64,000 bases of DNA from JANELJ01 sp024511395. Its GTDB lineage: Bacteria; Pseudomonadota; Gammaproteobacteria; GRL18. A program made the translations under genes and the position numbers. Below, piece after piece: positions 1-11,215 of this stretch. The stretch's first letter is position 1. Every line of letters starts with the position of its first letter. The notes beneath the pieces are model-generated. The model searched no databases. It was given only the letters and a program-made list of their open reading frames with translations, and was not told the origin of the DNA. The DNA lies in contig OY820613.1 in the NCBI GenBank assembly GCA_963681975.1, forward strand, positions 2,728,001-2,792,000, read 5' to 3'.

Positions 1-154
1 TAGCAATTAAAACTTCTTCAGCACGGCTTTGCATGGCCCGCTCATAAGTATGTTGAATCATGGGTTTACCGGCAATTTCCCGTAACGGCTTACCCGGCAA
101 ACGGGACGAAGCATAGCGTGCCGGTATCACGATTTTAAATTTTGCTTTATCCAT
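1..154 (-). CDS. kdsB: 3-deoxy-manno-octulosonate cytidylyltransferase, N-terminal part
   Basis: Reading the minus strand from the ATG at 154 gives about 51 residues starting MDKAKFKIVIPARYASSRLP, followed by GKPLREIAGKPMIQ. This is the nucleotide-binding start of KdsB, which couples Kdo to CMP in the cytoplasm before transfer to lipid A. The remainder lies outside the window. It sits 60 bp upstream of kdsC on the same strand, so the two Kdo steps are probably co-transcribed. Confidence 0.9.
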   Translation of the reverse strand, partial: MDKAKFKIVIPARYASSRLPGKPLREIAGKPMIQHTYERAMQSRAEEVLIA

Positions 155-214
155 TATCCTGCTTTATCCCTCATTATGGTTCCATTATATTAAACACAGT
201 CAATATAACTCTGA

Positions 215-763
215 CTACTGTACAATTTTAGCTTCAGGTTTGCTTATCATACTCATATAGAGCTGTTCCAGATCAAACTGAGCGCCAAGAACCAGATCCG
301 CCACTTCCCTGGCAACCCCCTGCCCCCCCATAGTCCGGGTAATATAGTCAGCTCTGTGCTTTACAAACTCATGGGCATCCTTTACCGCAATGGATAAACA
401 CACCTGCTCCATAACCGCCATATCAATGACATCATCACCTACATAAGCAACCTGTTCATGCTTAAGCGCCAGTTTTGTCATTAACTGATTATAAGCCACC
501 AGTTTATCACTGCAAGCAGGATAGAAATAGCGAACATCCAGGTCTTTCATTCTTTGAGACAGGGCCGCAGACTGTTTGGCCGTAATAACAGCCACGGCTA
601 TTTCCTGCTGCTGCAATAACTTAATACCGACACCATCCTTAACATTAAACTGTTTAAACAGCTCACCCTCCGGGCCATAGTTCATCATGCCGTCGGTCAA
701 CACACCATCGACGTCAAAAATAACCAATTTGATGTTTTTTGCTTTTGTATTCAGTGCCTTCAT
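215..763 (-). CDS. kdsC: 3-deoxy-D-manno-octulosonate 8-phosphate phosphatase
   Basis: HAD-superfamily phosphatase of 182 residues, the usual KdsC length. Motif I is FDVDGVLTDG with the catalytic pair Asp17/Asp19; the VITAK stretch (about residue 59) supplies the motif II region and VGDDVIDMAVM (about 108) the C-terminal metal-binding motif. It removes phosphate from Kdo-8-P in the cytoplasm, the step before CMP activation by KdsB, whose gene is immediately downstream. The ATG start at 763 gives the typical N-terminus. Only 7 bp separate it from the radical SAM gene upstream. Confidence 0.95.
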   Translation of the reverse strand: MKALNTKAKNIKLVIFDVDGVLTDGMMNYGPEGELFKQFNVKDGVGIKLLQQQEIAVAVITAKQSAALSQRMKDLDVRYFYPACSDKLVAYNQLMTKLALKHEQVAYVGDDVIDMAVMEQVCLSIAVKDAHEFVKHRADYITRTMGGQGVAREVADLVLGAQFDLEQLYMSMISKPEAKIVQ

Positions 764-770
764 ATCCCAT

Positions 771-1655
771 TTACTGTAATTTTCTGGTTATTTCATTTAA
801 TACCTGCCACTTTTTACCACACCATTGAGGTGCCAGCAGAATATCATCTGAAGCGGTACCAGTTAAGCGGTGAAAAATCATGTCCTGCGGAGCCATTTTT
901 ACCATCTCAACCACGCTATCCACATATTCCTCCATACTCAGAGGCTGGTAGCTACCCTGTTTTAACTGCCGGGCAAGCTGAGTCCCCTTAACAATATGCA
1001 GGGGATGTATTTTAATACCCGACACCTGGCTTTCGAGCACCCTTTGCATGCTTATTCGACTATGCTCTGCAGTTTCTGTTGGCAGACCAACAATTAAATG
1101 AGTACAGATCTGTAAACCATGCTGGAGTGCCCGCTTGGCAGCATCCTGGTATTCAGCAAAACCATGTCCCCGGTTGACGGTTTTAAGCGTAGCATCAAAA
1201 CTGGACTGCAGTCCAAGTTCCAGCCAGATTTCATAGCCCTGATCCTGGTACTGTGCCAATAATTTTAACACTCCGTCAGGCACACAATCCGGACGAGTTC
1301 CAATAGACAGGCCGATAACGTCCGGATGTGACAGAGCATTATCATACAGAGCTTTTAAATAATTAATATCGGCGTAGGTGTTGGTATAGGCCTGAAAATA
1401 GGCAAGATAATGTCTGGCACCGGTACGTTTTAAAATAACCTTACGACCTGCCGCTATTTGCTCATCCACCTGCGGCGGTTTTCTGGCATTGGGGCTGAAA
1501 GAAACATTATTACAGAAAGTGCAGCCGCCGATCCCCCGGGTTCCATCACGGTTGGGGCAGGTAAATTGTGCATCTATGGCCAGTTTATGCACCTTGTAAC
1601 CATACTTTTCACGCATGGCCCGGCCAAAGGTCAAAACTACCTGGTCAAGATACAT
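771..1655 (-). CDS. YhcC-type radical SAM protein (TIGR01212 family)
   Basis: 294 residues. The radical SAM cluster site is CPNRDGT...GGCTFC with Cys33, Cys45 and Cys48 (CX11CX2C), the spacing of the YhcC family rather than the classic CX3CX2C. Further family stretches are LSIGTRPDC (about 116) and HLIVGLPTET (about 186). These proteins bind a [4Fe-4S] cluster and SAM; the substrate of YhcC-like members is not securely known. It leads into kdsC with 7 bp spacing, though a functional link to Kdo synthesis is not implied. The upstream region was cut by IS5 copy A, about 40 bp before the start codon. Confidence 0.85.
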   Translation of the reverse strand: MYLDQVVLTFGRAMREKYGYKVHKLAIDAQFTCPNRDGTRGIGGCTFCNNVSFSPNARKPPQVDEQIAAGRKVILKRTGARHYLAYFQAYTNTYADINYLKALYDNALSHPDVIGLSIGTRPDCVPDGVLKLLAQYQDQGYEIWLELGLQSSFDATLKTVNRGHGFAEYQDAAKRALQHGLQICTHLIVGLPTETAEHSRISMQRVLESQVSGIKIHPLHIVKGTQLARQLKQGSYQPLSMEEYVDSVVEMVKMAPQDMIFHRLTGTASDDILLAPQWCGKKWQVLNEITRKLQ

Positions 1656-1697
1656 GAAGACAAACAGCAGTATGAAAAAAACACAGTCGCATTAGAT

Positions 1698-3205
1698 AGT
1701 TCAACCTGAATAATACCGTTTTAAGCCTGACTTCAAGCCAGGTTTAAAGCAGCTGATTGCCCCGGTTTGATAAAAGACCCCATCAAACCGGAAATAATTT
1801 TGAGCCACAAAAGCCGGAGCTTATTGAGGATCTTTCTTAAGTTATGTCCAGCGGCTACCATAACCACATTAATGGCATCACCGACTGCACCTTTGAGGTA
1901 GCAGCGGTCTAAACGGCCATCATTTTTCATATGACCAATTTCAGGCTCAATCGCACTGCGCCGTTTTAATGCCTTTTTAATACTTCGGGTAACGCCTCGC
2001 TTCTGACCTGAGATAAAAACTTTAGTGTCTTTTACTTCATGTCCACGATAACTCCGGTCAACAAAGCACTGTTCCGGCTGTACGGCTGTACGGCTGTAAA
2101 CTGTTTTATCTGTTCCAGTTGTGGCAGCAAGGTATGTCCATCATAAGGATTGCCCGGACAACTTTGAGCGCCAATAACAAAGCCTTCCTTGTTAGTTACC
2201 GCGATACTGGCTTTAACACCAAATTCATAAGGCTTATGAGCTTTGCCTTTACTGATACACTCAACTTCAGGAGCATGTAAACTGTAAAGCTTGTTCTTAC
2301 TGTGCTGCTCCTGCTCAATCAGTTTCTGAGCCTGTTTTAGAGCTACTTCAAACAATGACTGAATATCGACAGAATAATTGGGCAGTTGTCGTTCAATATC
2401 CCATTTAACACGACCTAAACGGGATTTCAGTTTATTGTTCATTTTCTTCATGCGTTTAAACTGTTTTGCATGAGCATAACGACTGGCCATTAGTGCATAT
2501 TGCGGCCCAACCCGATTATAGTTCTGGCGCAGTTTAATACCGTGCTCTTTGGACAGTTTAATCAGGTTTTCTCTGGCTTTGCTCAGGAGCTTTGAATCGG
2601 TTGGAAAAGCGATGTTCTTTTCCTGTACGGTAGTATCTACCGTGACTTTCTTTAAACTGCCAGGCTTTATGGTTTTACTCTTTAGTCCGGCTTTAATGGT
2701 TTCAATCAGTAATTTTTCACTGCCTGATTTACCCGGCCGGTTACGCCATTTGGTCATGGTCACAGGGTGTATGGGCATCTTATGCTGAAAGTATTCTTCT
2801 CCACAAAAATATTGCCAGTACGGATTTTCTGTCCAGCCTTTTACTACCTGTTCATCTGATAAATCATGCAGGTGTTTCAGGTAATGCAATCCTGCAATCA
2901 ATCGAGTGCGTATGGCAGGAGCACCTTTAGTGGATACAAACAGAGCGCCCCATTCTTTATCAGGACTTTCCCAATCTATGGGTTTTGATAACTTAATCAA
3001 CTCATGGTTTATGTCCAGCATGTTTTCAAGGCGCATCCTGAACAGGTCTTCCTGAGGTATTTTTGGCTGTTTCTCTGGCTTCATTCTGGTCTGGAAATTT
3101 GCAAGGTAATAAGGCTTATTTTACCAAAAACCTGCAAATTTAACACCCATAATTCGCCAATATTTCCTTATAAATCAATGTGCTATGATTTATTCAGGTC
3201 AGACT
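1698..3205 (-). mobile_element. IS5-family element, copy A (disabled)
   Basis: Ends are AGTTCAACCTGAATAA on the left and the reverse complement AGTCTGACCTGAATAA on the right. The 4-bp AGAT occurs at both flanks (1694-1697 and 3206-3209). Length is 1508 bp against 1500 bp for the intact copies because of an 8-bp tandem duplication near 2090. It abuts copy B head-to-tail with one shared AGAT. Confidence 0.9.
1733..3084 (-). pseudogene. IS5-family transposase, copy A, frameshifted
   Basis: The intact transposase of this family is 447 residues (see 3245-4588). Here the first ~340 residues read from 3084 to about 2090, then a duplicated GTACGGCT unit shifts the frame and a stop follows at 2032; the C-terminal 65+ residues (MKNDGRLDRCYLKG...) continue in another frame to 1733. 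The DDE motif is therefore split between two frames and the product should be inactive. Apart from this duplication the sequence is close to the other copies, so the lesion looks recent. Confidence 0.9.
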
Positions 3206-3209
3206 AGAT

Positions 3210-4709
3210 AGTTCAACCTGAATAATACCGTTTTAAGCCTGACATCAAGCCAGGTTTAAAGCAGCTGATTGCCCCGGTTTGATAAAAGACCCCATCAAAC
3301 CGGAAATAATTTTGAGCCACAAAAGCCGGAGCTTATTGAGGATCTTTCTTAAGTTATGTCCAGCGACTACCATAACCACATTAATGGCATCACCGACTGC
3401 ACCTTTGAGGTAGCAGCGGTCTAAACGGCCATCGTTTTTCATATGACCGATTTCAGGCTCAATCGCACTGCGCCGTTTTAATGCCTTTTTAATACTTCGG
3501 GTAACGCCTCGCTTCTGACCTGAGATAAAAACTTTCGTATCTTTTACTTCATGTCCATGATAACCCCGGTCAACAAAGCACTGTTCCGGTTGTACGGCTG
3601 TAAACTGTTTTATCTGTTCCAGTTGTGGCAGCAAGGTATGTCCATCATAAGGATTGCCCGGACAACTTTGAGCACCAATAACAAAGCCTTCCTTGTTAGT
3701 TACCGCGATACTGGTTTTAACTCCAAATTCATAAGGCTTATGAGCTTTGCCTTTACTGATACACTCGACTTCCGGTGCATGTAAACTGTAAAGCTTGTTT
3801 TTACTGTGCTGCTCCTGCTCAATCAGTTTCTGAGCCTGTTTTAGAGCTACTTCAAACAGAGACTGAATATCAACAGAATAGTTGGGCAGTTGTCGTTCAA
3901 TATCCCGTTTAACACGACCTAAACGGGATTTCAGTTTATTGTTCATTTTCTTCATGCGTTTAAACTGTTTTGCATGAGCATAACGACTGGCCATTAGTAC
4001 ATATTGCGGCCCAACCCGATTATAGTTCTGACGCAGTTTAATACCGTGCTCTTTGGACAGTTTAACCAGGTTTTCTCTGGCTTTGTTCAGGAGCTTTGAA
4101 TCGGTTGGAAAAGCGATGTTCTTTTCCTGTACGGTAGTATCTACCGTGACTTTCTTTAAACTGCCAGGCTTTATGGTTTTACTCTTTAGTCCGGCTTTAA
4201 TGGTTTCAATCAGTAATTTTTCACTGCCTGATTTACCCGGCCGGTTACGCCATTTGGTCATGGTCACAGGGTGTATGGGCATTTTATGCTGAAAGTATTC
4301 TTCACCACAGAAATACTGCCAGTACGGATTTTCTGTCCAGCCTTTTACTACCTGTTCATCCGATAAATCATGAAGGTGTTTCAGGTAATGCAATCCTGCA
4401 ATCAAACGAGTGCGTATGGCAGGAGCACCTTTAGTGGATACAAACAGAGCACCCCATTCTTTATCAGGACTTTCCCAATCTATGTGTTTTGATAACTTAA
4501 TCAACTCATGGTTTATGTCCAGCATGTTTTCAAGGCGCATCCTGAACAGGTCTTCCTGAGGTATTTTTGGCTGTTTCTCTGGCTTCATTCTGGTCTGGAA
4601 ATTTGCAAGGTAATAAGGCTTATTTTACCAAAAACCTGCAAATTTAACACCCATAATTCGCCAACATTTCTTTATAAATCAATGTGCTATGATTTATTCA
4701 GGTCGGACT
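3210..4709 (-). mobile_element. IS5-family element, copy B (intact)
   Basis: 1500 bp, with 16-bp imperfect terminal inverted repeats AGTTCAACCTGAATAA / AGTCCGACCTGAATAA and AGAT on both sides (3206-3209, 4710-4713). Contains one transposase gene. Serves as the reference for the seven copies in this window. Confidence 0.92.
3245..4588 (-). CDS. IS5-family DDE transposase, copy B
   Basis: 447 residues, full length. An N-terminal DUF772-like helical domain (YWQYFCGEEYFQHKMP, about 90-105) is followed by a DDE core: VTVDTTVQEK (first Asp, about 154), a long charged helical insert (about 185-275), HCFVDRGYHGHE-type second Asp block (here QCFVDRGYHGHEVKD, about 345) and the terminal EPEIGHMKNDGRLDR glutamate block (about 383). 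Catalyses cut-and-paste or copy insertion of its own element. Assigned to IS5 in the broad sense; the subgroup is not settled here. Confidence 0.92.
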   Translation of the reverse strand: MKPEKQPKIPQEDLFRMRLENMLDINHELIKLSKHIDWESPDKEWGALFVSTKGAPAIRTRLIAGLHYLKHLHDLSDEQVVKGWTENPYWQYFCGEEYFQHKMPIHPVTMTKWRNRPGKSGSEKLLIETIKAGLKSKTIKPGSLKKVTVDTTVQEKNIAFPTDSKLLNKARENLVKLSKEHGIKLRQNYNRVGPQYVLMASRYAHAKQFKRMKKMNNKLKSRLGRVKRDIERQLPNYSVDIQSLFEVALKQAQKLIEQEQHSKNKLYSLHAPEVECISKGKAHKPYEFGVKTSIAVTNKEGFVIGAQSCPGNPYDGHTLLPQLEQIKQFTAVQPEQCFVDRGYHGHEVKDTKVFISGQKRGVTRSIKKALKRRSAIEPEIGHMKNDGRLDRCYLKGAVGDAINVVMVVAGHNLRKILNKLRLLWLKIISGLMGSFIKPGQSAALNLA

Positions 4710-4713
4710 AGAT

Positions 4714-4865
4714 ATGATAATCCAGGCAAGAACAAATCAGTCCTGTATTATACTGATGAAGCAGGGGGATACGTCAATTATTTAGCTTAATTAATGAAGT
4801 GTTCTGGTTTAGGAACATTCGAGTATTTTTAAGGACTGTGAAATTTTAAAAAATTATATTAAAAA
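4714..4865. other. Intergenic remnant between IS5 copy B and tRNA-Thr
   Basis: About 150 bp with no ORF or RNA that I recognise. In many gammaproteobacteria tRNA-Thr beside birA-coaX leads into further tRNAs and tufB; none of these follow here, the IS5 pair comes next. Confidence 0.5.
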
Positions 4866-4941
<76 letters not shown>

Positions 4942-4965
4942 ACTAATCAATGAAGATTGGCGCGT

Positions 4966-4994
4966 ATTATACTGAGGTTTATTTGGTCAGGCAA
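4966..4994 (-). promoter_or_regulatory. sigma-70 promoter for tRNA-Thr
   Basis: On the minus strand TTGCCT (4989-4994) and TATAAT (4966-4971) are 17 bp apart, about 25 bp upstream of the mature tRNA 5' end. The -35 overlaps the start of the intergenic region just beyond the SPOR gene stop. Confidence 0.75.
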
Positions 4995-4997
4995 CCT

Positions 4998-5972
4998 TTA
5001 TTTTCTGCACTGAGTTAATTTAAGCTGCTTTTTTTCAATCAGGCTATTTAGAGGCTCAAGCGGCTCATCACTCTGTAATTCCAGCTGTAAATTATAGAGG
5101 CTGTTTTTATCATCGCTGATGGCTTCTATGGTCGTTGAGAAGCCCGGTTTATTGGCACGTGCAGCCACTTTTTCGGCAGCTTCACGTTTTTTAAAGACTC
5201 CCAGAGCAATGGCATTTTTTCGACCATCAATGGACATGACATAATGATCAGTCATACCGTTCTGATCCAGGCGTGACAGTGCTTCATTACGCAATTTTTT
5301 GCTTTTTAATGGTGGTATATAAATTCTGTAGTAAGTTATCTTGGAGGTAGTTTCAATCCCAAATGATATGCGATTGGCATACAATTGTTCCAGCTCCAGC
5401 TTGATAATATCCAGTTCCTGCTTTTTAAATGGCCCCAACATAAAGCAGTTGGTAATAGTTTGCTGGTCATTTTCTCTGGTTTGATTCTGGTTTTGTGCAG
5501 TATTAATGGTTGTTGTCTGTTTAACTTGCTGAGCCTTTCCGAGCTCAGTTGATGATTCAGAACTTTGCTGTGGTTTTGAGCCCTGGTTTTCAGACTCCTG
5601 CTCCTGCTCCTGCAGGTCTGTTGATACTGGTTTGTCTAAAATTTCAATACTGATTATATAAGCAGTATTCTTTTGTGCCGGTAAAACTGATTTTTGTTCA
5701 ATTTCTGCCGTTTTATCCAGGTCCTGGTCAATAGCCGTATTATTGTTTTGAGAAACTTCTGTGGATTCTATACTTTTCTTCTGTCCGGACTGTATGGCCT
5801 GATTAAAATTACTGTCGTTATTATTTAGTTCTTCCAATAACACTATGCTTTTGTCAGAAGACTGGCTTAAACTGCTTTCTGGAATAATCAGAGAATCTTT
5901 ATAAGACAGGTTATAAGCAAAATAGACAATATTAAGCATTACCGTAATATAGAATAACCACTTCATAGACAT
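4998..5972 (-). CDS. SPOR-domain membrane-anchored protein
   Basis: 324 residues. Residues 4-22 form one N-terminal membrane segment (LFYITVMLNIVYFAY), followed by a long Gln/Ser/Glu-rich, low-complexity linker (about 30-170) and a C-terminal SPOR fold (TNCFMLGPFKK... to about 260, with ...GVFKKREAAEKVAARA). SPOR domains bind denuded peptidoglycan at the division septum, so this is probably a periplasm-facing cell-envelope protein. The start overlaps the end of coaX by about 10 bp. An SPOR gene after birA-coaX is a frequent gammaproteobacterial arrangement. Confidence 0.8.
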   Translation of the reverse strand: MSMKWLFYITVMLNIVYFAYNLSYKDSLIIPESSLSQSSDKSIVLLEELNNNDSNFNQAIQSGQKKSIESTEVSQNNNTAIDQDLDKTAEIEQKSVLPAQKNTAYIISIEILDKPVSTDLQEQEQESENQGSKPQQSSESSTELGKAQQVKQTTTINTAQNQNQTRENDQQTITNCFMLGPFKKQELDIIKLELEQLYANRISFGIETTSKITYYRIYIPPLKSKKLRNEALSRLDQNGMTDHYVMSIDGRKNAIALGVFKKREAAEKVAARANKPGFSTTIEAISDDKNSLYNLQLELQSDEPLEPLNSLIEKKQLKLTQCRK

Positions 5973-6739
5973 TCCTTGTTAAGCTTTTGTTCGGCCACAA
6001 TTCTTAAACCTTCCAGAACCAGCATTTCTCGATAATGAAACTGATGCATGGATAATTGTTGTATCTGTTCAGTGTCACCACCGGTAATAATGCATTGAGT
6101 ATTGTCACCAAATTCCTGCCGGATATCTGCGACAATGCGCTCAATATAGGCACTTATTTGATACAGGGTACCGCCTAAAATAGCATCATGGGTATTATTG
6201 GCAAGCAGTGAGGAATTATTATTATAGTTTTTAGCATTATTTTCAATAAAAGGGAGGTTAGTGGTCTGCATACCCAATGAATCCCGAGCGGTTTTAAGTC
6301 CCGGAGTGATCAGCCCCCCAAGGTGCATACCATCATCGGTTACCACATCGACCGTAACAGCCGTACCGCAATCAACCACACAGATATTATCTGAGAATTC
6401 ATTATGTGCCGCTATCATGGCTAGCCAGCGATCAGAACCTAATAACCGTGGGTTCTGGTAACGGGTTGAAAGCCCATAACTATTTTGTTCAACTACAATC
6501 TGCTGTGGCTCTATTCGCCAGAGTTCCTGTGCAATGTCGGCAATGGTATAAAATACCAGCGGATTGCTGACACTGGAAACAAAAACCTGATTAACGACCA
6601 GATTTTCCAGTTCTGTGCGCAGCTCCTGGCTGAGATTGGAATAATCCAGTATGAAATAATCTGTAACAGGTTCACTGATTGATTCAAGTACTGAATATTT
6701 GAGACAGGAATTACCTGCATCAATTAAAATAATACTCAC
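5963..6739 (-). CDS. coaX: type III pantothenate kinase
   Basis: 258 residues. The ASKHA-fold phosphate-binding motif is IDAGNSCLKYS (Asp7), the second motif is VDCGTAVTVDVV (about 122) and GGLITPGL follows (about 140); LLGSDRWLAM is also typical of CoaX. It phosphorylates pantothenate in the first committed step of CoA synthesis and, unlike CoaA, is not inhibited by CoA. It starts with GTG at 6739 preceded by AAGGAAA. Located 8 bp after birA, as in many gammaproteobacteria. Confidence 0.93.
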   Translation of the reverse strand: MSIILIDAGNSCLKYSVLESISEPVTDYFILDYSNLSQELRTELENLVVNQVFVSSVSNPLVFYTIADIAQELWRIEPQQIVVEQNSYGLSTRYQNPRLLGSDRWLAMIAAHNEFSDNICVVDCGTAVTVDVVTDDGMHLGGLITPGLKTARDSLGMQTTNLPFIENNAKNYNNNSSLLANNTHDAILGGTLYQISAYIERIVADIRQEFGDNTQCIITGGDTEQIQQLSMHQFHYREMLVLEGLRIVAEQKLNKECL

Positions 6740-6747
6740 TGTTTTCC

Positions 6748-7719
6748 TTAATTTTTTGCCGATGTCTCAGCTTTTACAGAGACATCGGCAGCATATACTG
6801 ATTTTGTTAACAGCCGATTATCCCTGATAAATTCAATCAGCAGAGCACCATCATGAGCAAGCCCCTTAACCCAGGCCTCATAATTAGCATTATCCTCTGC
6901 AACCTGAACGGTTTTCTGATTTAAAAAATCATAGGACATCCAGTCCTTAACAAAAACTTCAAAATTGAATTTATTTAAGTTGTTAAAGGTAGCGATCAGC
7001 TCTTTAACAAGATGCGCTATAATAGCATTTCTATCAAAAAAAATACCACTCTGTTTACTCAGACTGGTCCATTTCTGGTCAATTTCAGGGTTAATCTGCA
7101 TATTAATATTTAAGCCAATACCGCAGATAATAATTGTCTGTTCAGTTCGATTAACCGCTTCAATAAGTATCCCACCCAGTTTTCTACCATCCAAATAAAT
7201 ATCATTGGGCCATTTAATTTGCACTCCCCTGATACCAAACCGATTCAAAGCCTTACAGATAGAAATACCTGCCAGCAGAGGTAAAAAATTTAGGTTTTCA
7301 GTTGAAGTCAAACTAAATGCCAGAGACATATAAATATTCTGAGCCAGTGGTGATTGCCAGACCCGCTCCCGACATCCCTGCCCCTGATTCTGATATTCTG
7401 TTAACAGTAAAGAATATCCAGACTGAGGAAGGTAGTCTCTAACCAGAATATTAGTCGACTGAGTTTCAAATACAATATTAACAGCCTCCAGCTGTTGCAA
7501 TAAATCTGGAGACAACTGACTCCTAATAGACAAAGCAGCAAGAGGAATAACAGGAAACTTTAGATAATAATGCCCTGTTTTTTCAACAATGGGGAGTCCT
7601 TTTTCAATAAGCCCGCAAACAAGGTAATGGGAGACCTGGGAGACTGGTATTTTCTTCTGATCTGTTAAGTAATAGAACAGTTCATGTTCTGTTTTAGGGG
7701 TGGAAGATTTTAAAGTCAT
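6748..7719 (-). CDS. birA: biotin-[acetyl-CoA-carboxylase] ligase with reduced DNA-binding domain
   Basis: 323 residues from the ATG at 7719 (an upstream in-frame ATG at 7749 falls in a dispersed repeat and is less likely). It has the catalytic KWPNDIYLDGRKLGGILIE region (about 190-208) and a C-terminal SH3-like domain. The biotinyl-AMP loop reads GQGCRER (113-119) where E. coli BirA has GRGRRGR. The N-terminal segment aligns with the winged helix of BirA but appears to lack the recognition-helix stretch, so bio-operon repression may be lost. It joins biotin to the acceptor lysine of acetyl-CoA carboxylase. Confidence 0.9.
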   Translation of the reverse strand: MTLKSSTPKTEHELFYYLTDQKKIPVSQVSHYLVCGLIEKGLPIVEKTGHYYLKFPVIPLAALSIRSQLSPDLLQQLEAVNIVFETQSTNILVRDYLPQSGYSLLLTEYQNQGQGCRERVWQSPLAQNIYMSLAFSLTSTENLNFLPLLAGISICKALNRFGIRGVQIKWPNDIYLDGRKLGGILIEAVNRTEQTIIICGIGLNINMQINPEIDQKWTSLSKQSGIFFDRNAIIAHLVKELIATFNNLNKFNFEVFVKDWMSYDFLNQKTVQVAEDNANYEAWVKGLAHDGALLIEFIRDNRLLTKSVYAADVSVKAETSAKN

Positions 7720-7741
7720 AGTAGGTATTATAGAGGAAAAA

Positions 7742-7856
7742 ACGTTCAACGTTGAACAAAAATTGTAAAATCGCTTTTTCTTCAGTCAAGTAAAATTTTA
7801 AATATTTTGCACAAACTTAAAGATAAATAATATTGCTCTGTCTCTTTCTGAACGTT
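7742..7856. repeat. Dispersed inverted-repeat element, copy 1
   Basis: About 115 bp beginning ACGTTCAACGTT and ending TTTCTGAACGTTG. The interior, including CTTTTTCTTCAGTCAAG and later TTGCTCTG, matches 32070-32190 almost base for base. The ends are inverted CGTTCA-type heptamers. No coding capacity: it resembles a MITE-like or REP-like non-autonomous unit. It supplies the leader of birA. Confidence 0.7.
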
Positions 7857-7867
7857 GTTTTTTTGGC

Positions 7868-7899
7868 AAAAAAAAACCCCAGACAAGTCTGAGGCTTTT
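7868..7899 (-). terminator. rRNA operon intrinsic terminator
   Basis: On the minus strand CCTCAGACTTGTCTGGGG forms an 8-bp stem followed by a run of nine T. It lies about 10 bp beyond the 5S gene, at the end of the rrn operon. Confidence 0.85.
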
Positions 7900-7909
7900 T
7901 AGTGTATAA

Positions 7910-8024
7910 CCCTGGCAGTGACCTACTTTCACATGGGAACTCCCACACTATCATCGGCGATGACACGTTTCACTTCCGAGTTCGGGATGGGGTCGGGTGG
8001 TTCCATGTCTCTATGGCCGCCAGG
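7910..8024 (-). rRNA. rrf: 5S ribosomal RNA
   Basis: About 115 nt. The 5' CCTGGCGGCC and 3' end ACTGCCAGG pair as helix I, and the GGTTCCATGT / CACTTCCGAGTTCGG internal segments are those of gammaproteobacterial 5S rRNA (read as complement on the + strand). Last gene of the operon. Confidence 0.95.
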
Positions 8025-8038
8025 AAAGACGGTTAGAT

Positions 8039-8303
8039 GAAGAGCAGCGTTCAGCGCTGAGCGTTCAGCGTTGAGACGGACTGCGCCTATCTCAATTTGT
8101 GAAGTAAACCGAACAGTCAGTGTTTATACTGACTGTTCTTTAAAACAGAGGCTTCTCTGCTTGCAAAATATCGTATTTGTATGCGTTTAAGCGTTTTGTC
8201 TATTGTAGCTTTGATTTCTTATCAGCCCTAAACTTTCAGTTCTTTGCTTAGCTTCTGCTCTGCTTAGCTCTAGCTCTTTCTGAACGCTTAACGCTGCTCT
8301 TCT
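8039..8303. repeat. Inverted-repeat insertion in the 23S-5S spacer
   Basis: The spacer is bounded by GAAGAGCAGCGTTCAGCG (8039-8056) and its near-perfect inverse ending at 8303 (CGCTTAACGCTGCTCTTC), an 18-bp inverted repeat with one mismatch. Inside lie more CGTTCAG-type units, the motif CTCTTTCTGAACGC, and a strong 11-bp hairpin GAACAGTCAGT / ACTGACTGTTC near 8108-8135. The ends may serve as an rRNA-processing stem, or mark an inserted repeat unit. Confidence 0.6.
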
Positions 8304-8327
8304 TCAAAAGCACTTTGCGATATATAG

Positions 8328-11215
<2,888 letters not shown>

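Noticed and set aside
3551..3784. Repeated small plus-strand ORFs in each IS5 copy (67-79 codons)
   Set aside because: They are antisense shadows of the transposase that recur because the element is repeated.
1698..4709. IS5 copies A and B as a composite transposon with cargo
   Set aside because: Nothing lies between them except the 4-bp AGAT.
7720..7749. Upstream ATG as the birA start
   Set aside because: It overlaps the end of a dispersed repeat and adds residues not seen in BirA; the ATG at 7719 fits better.
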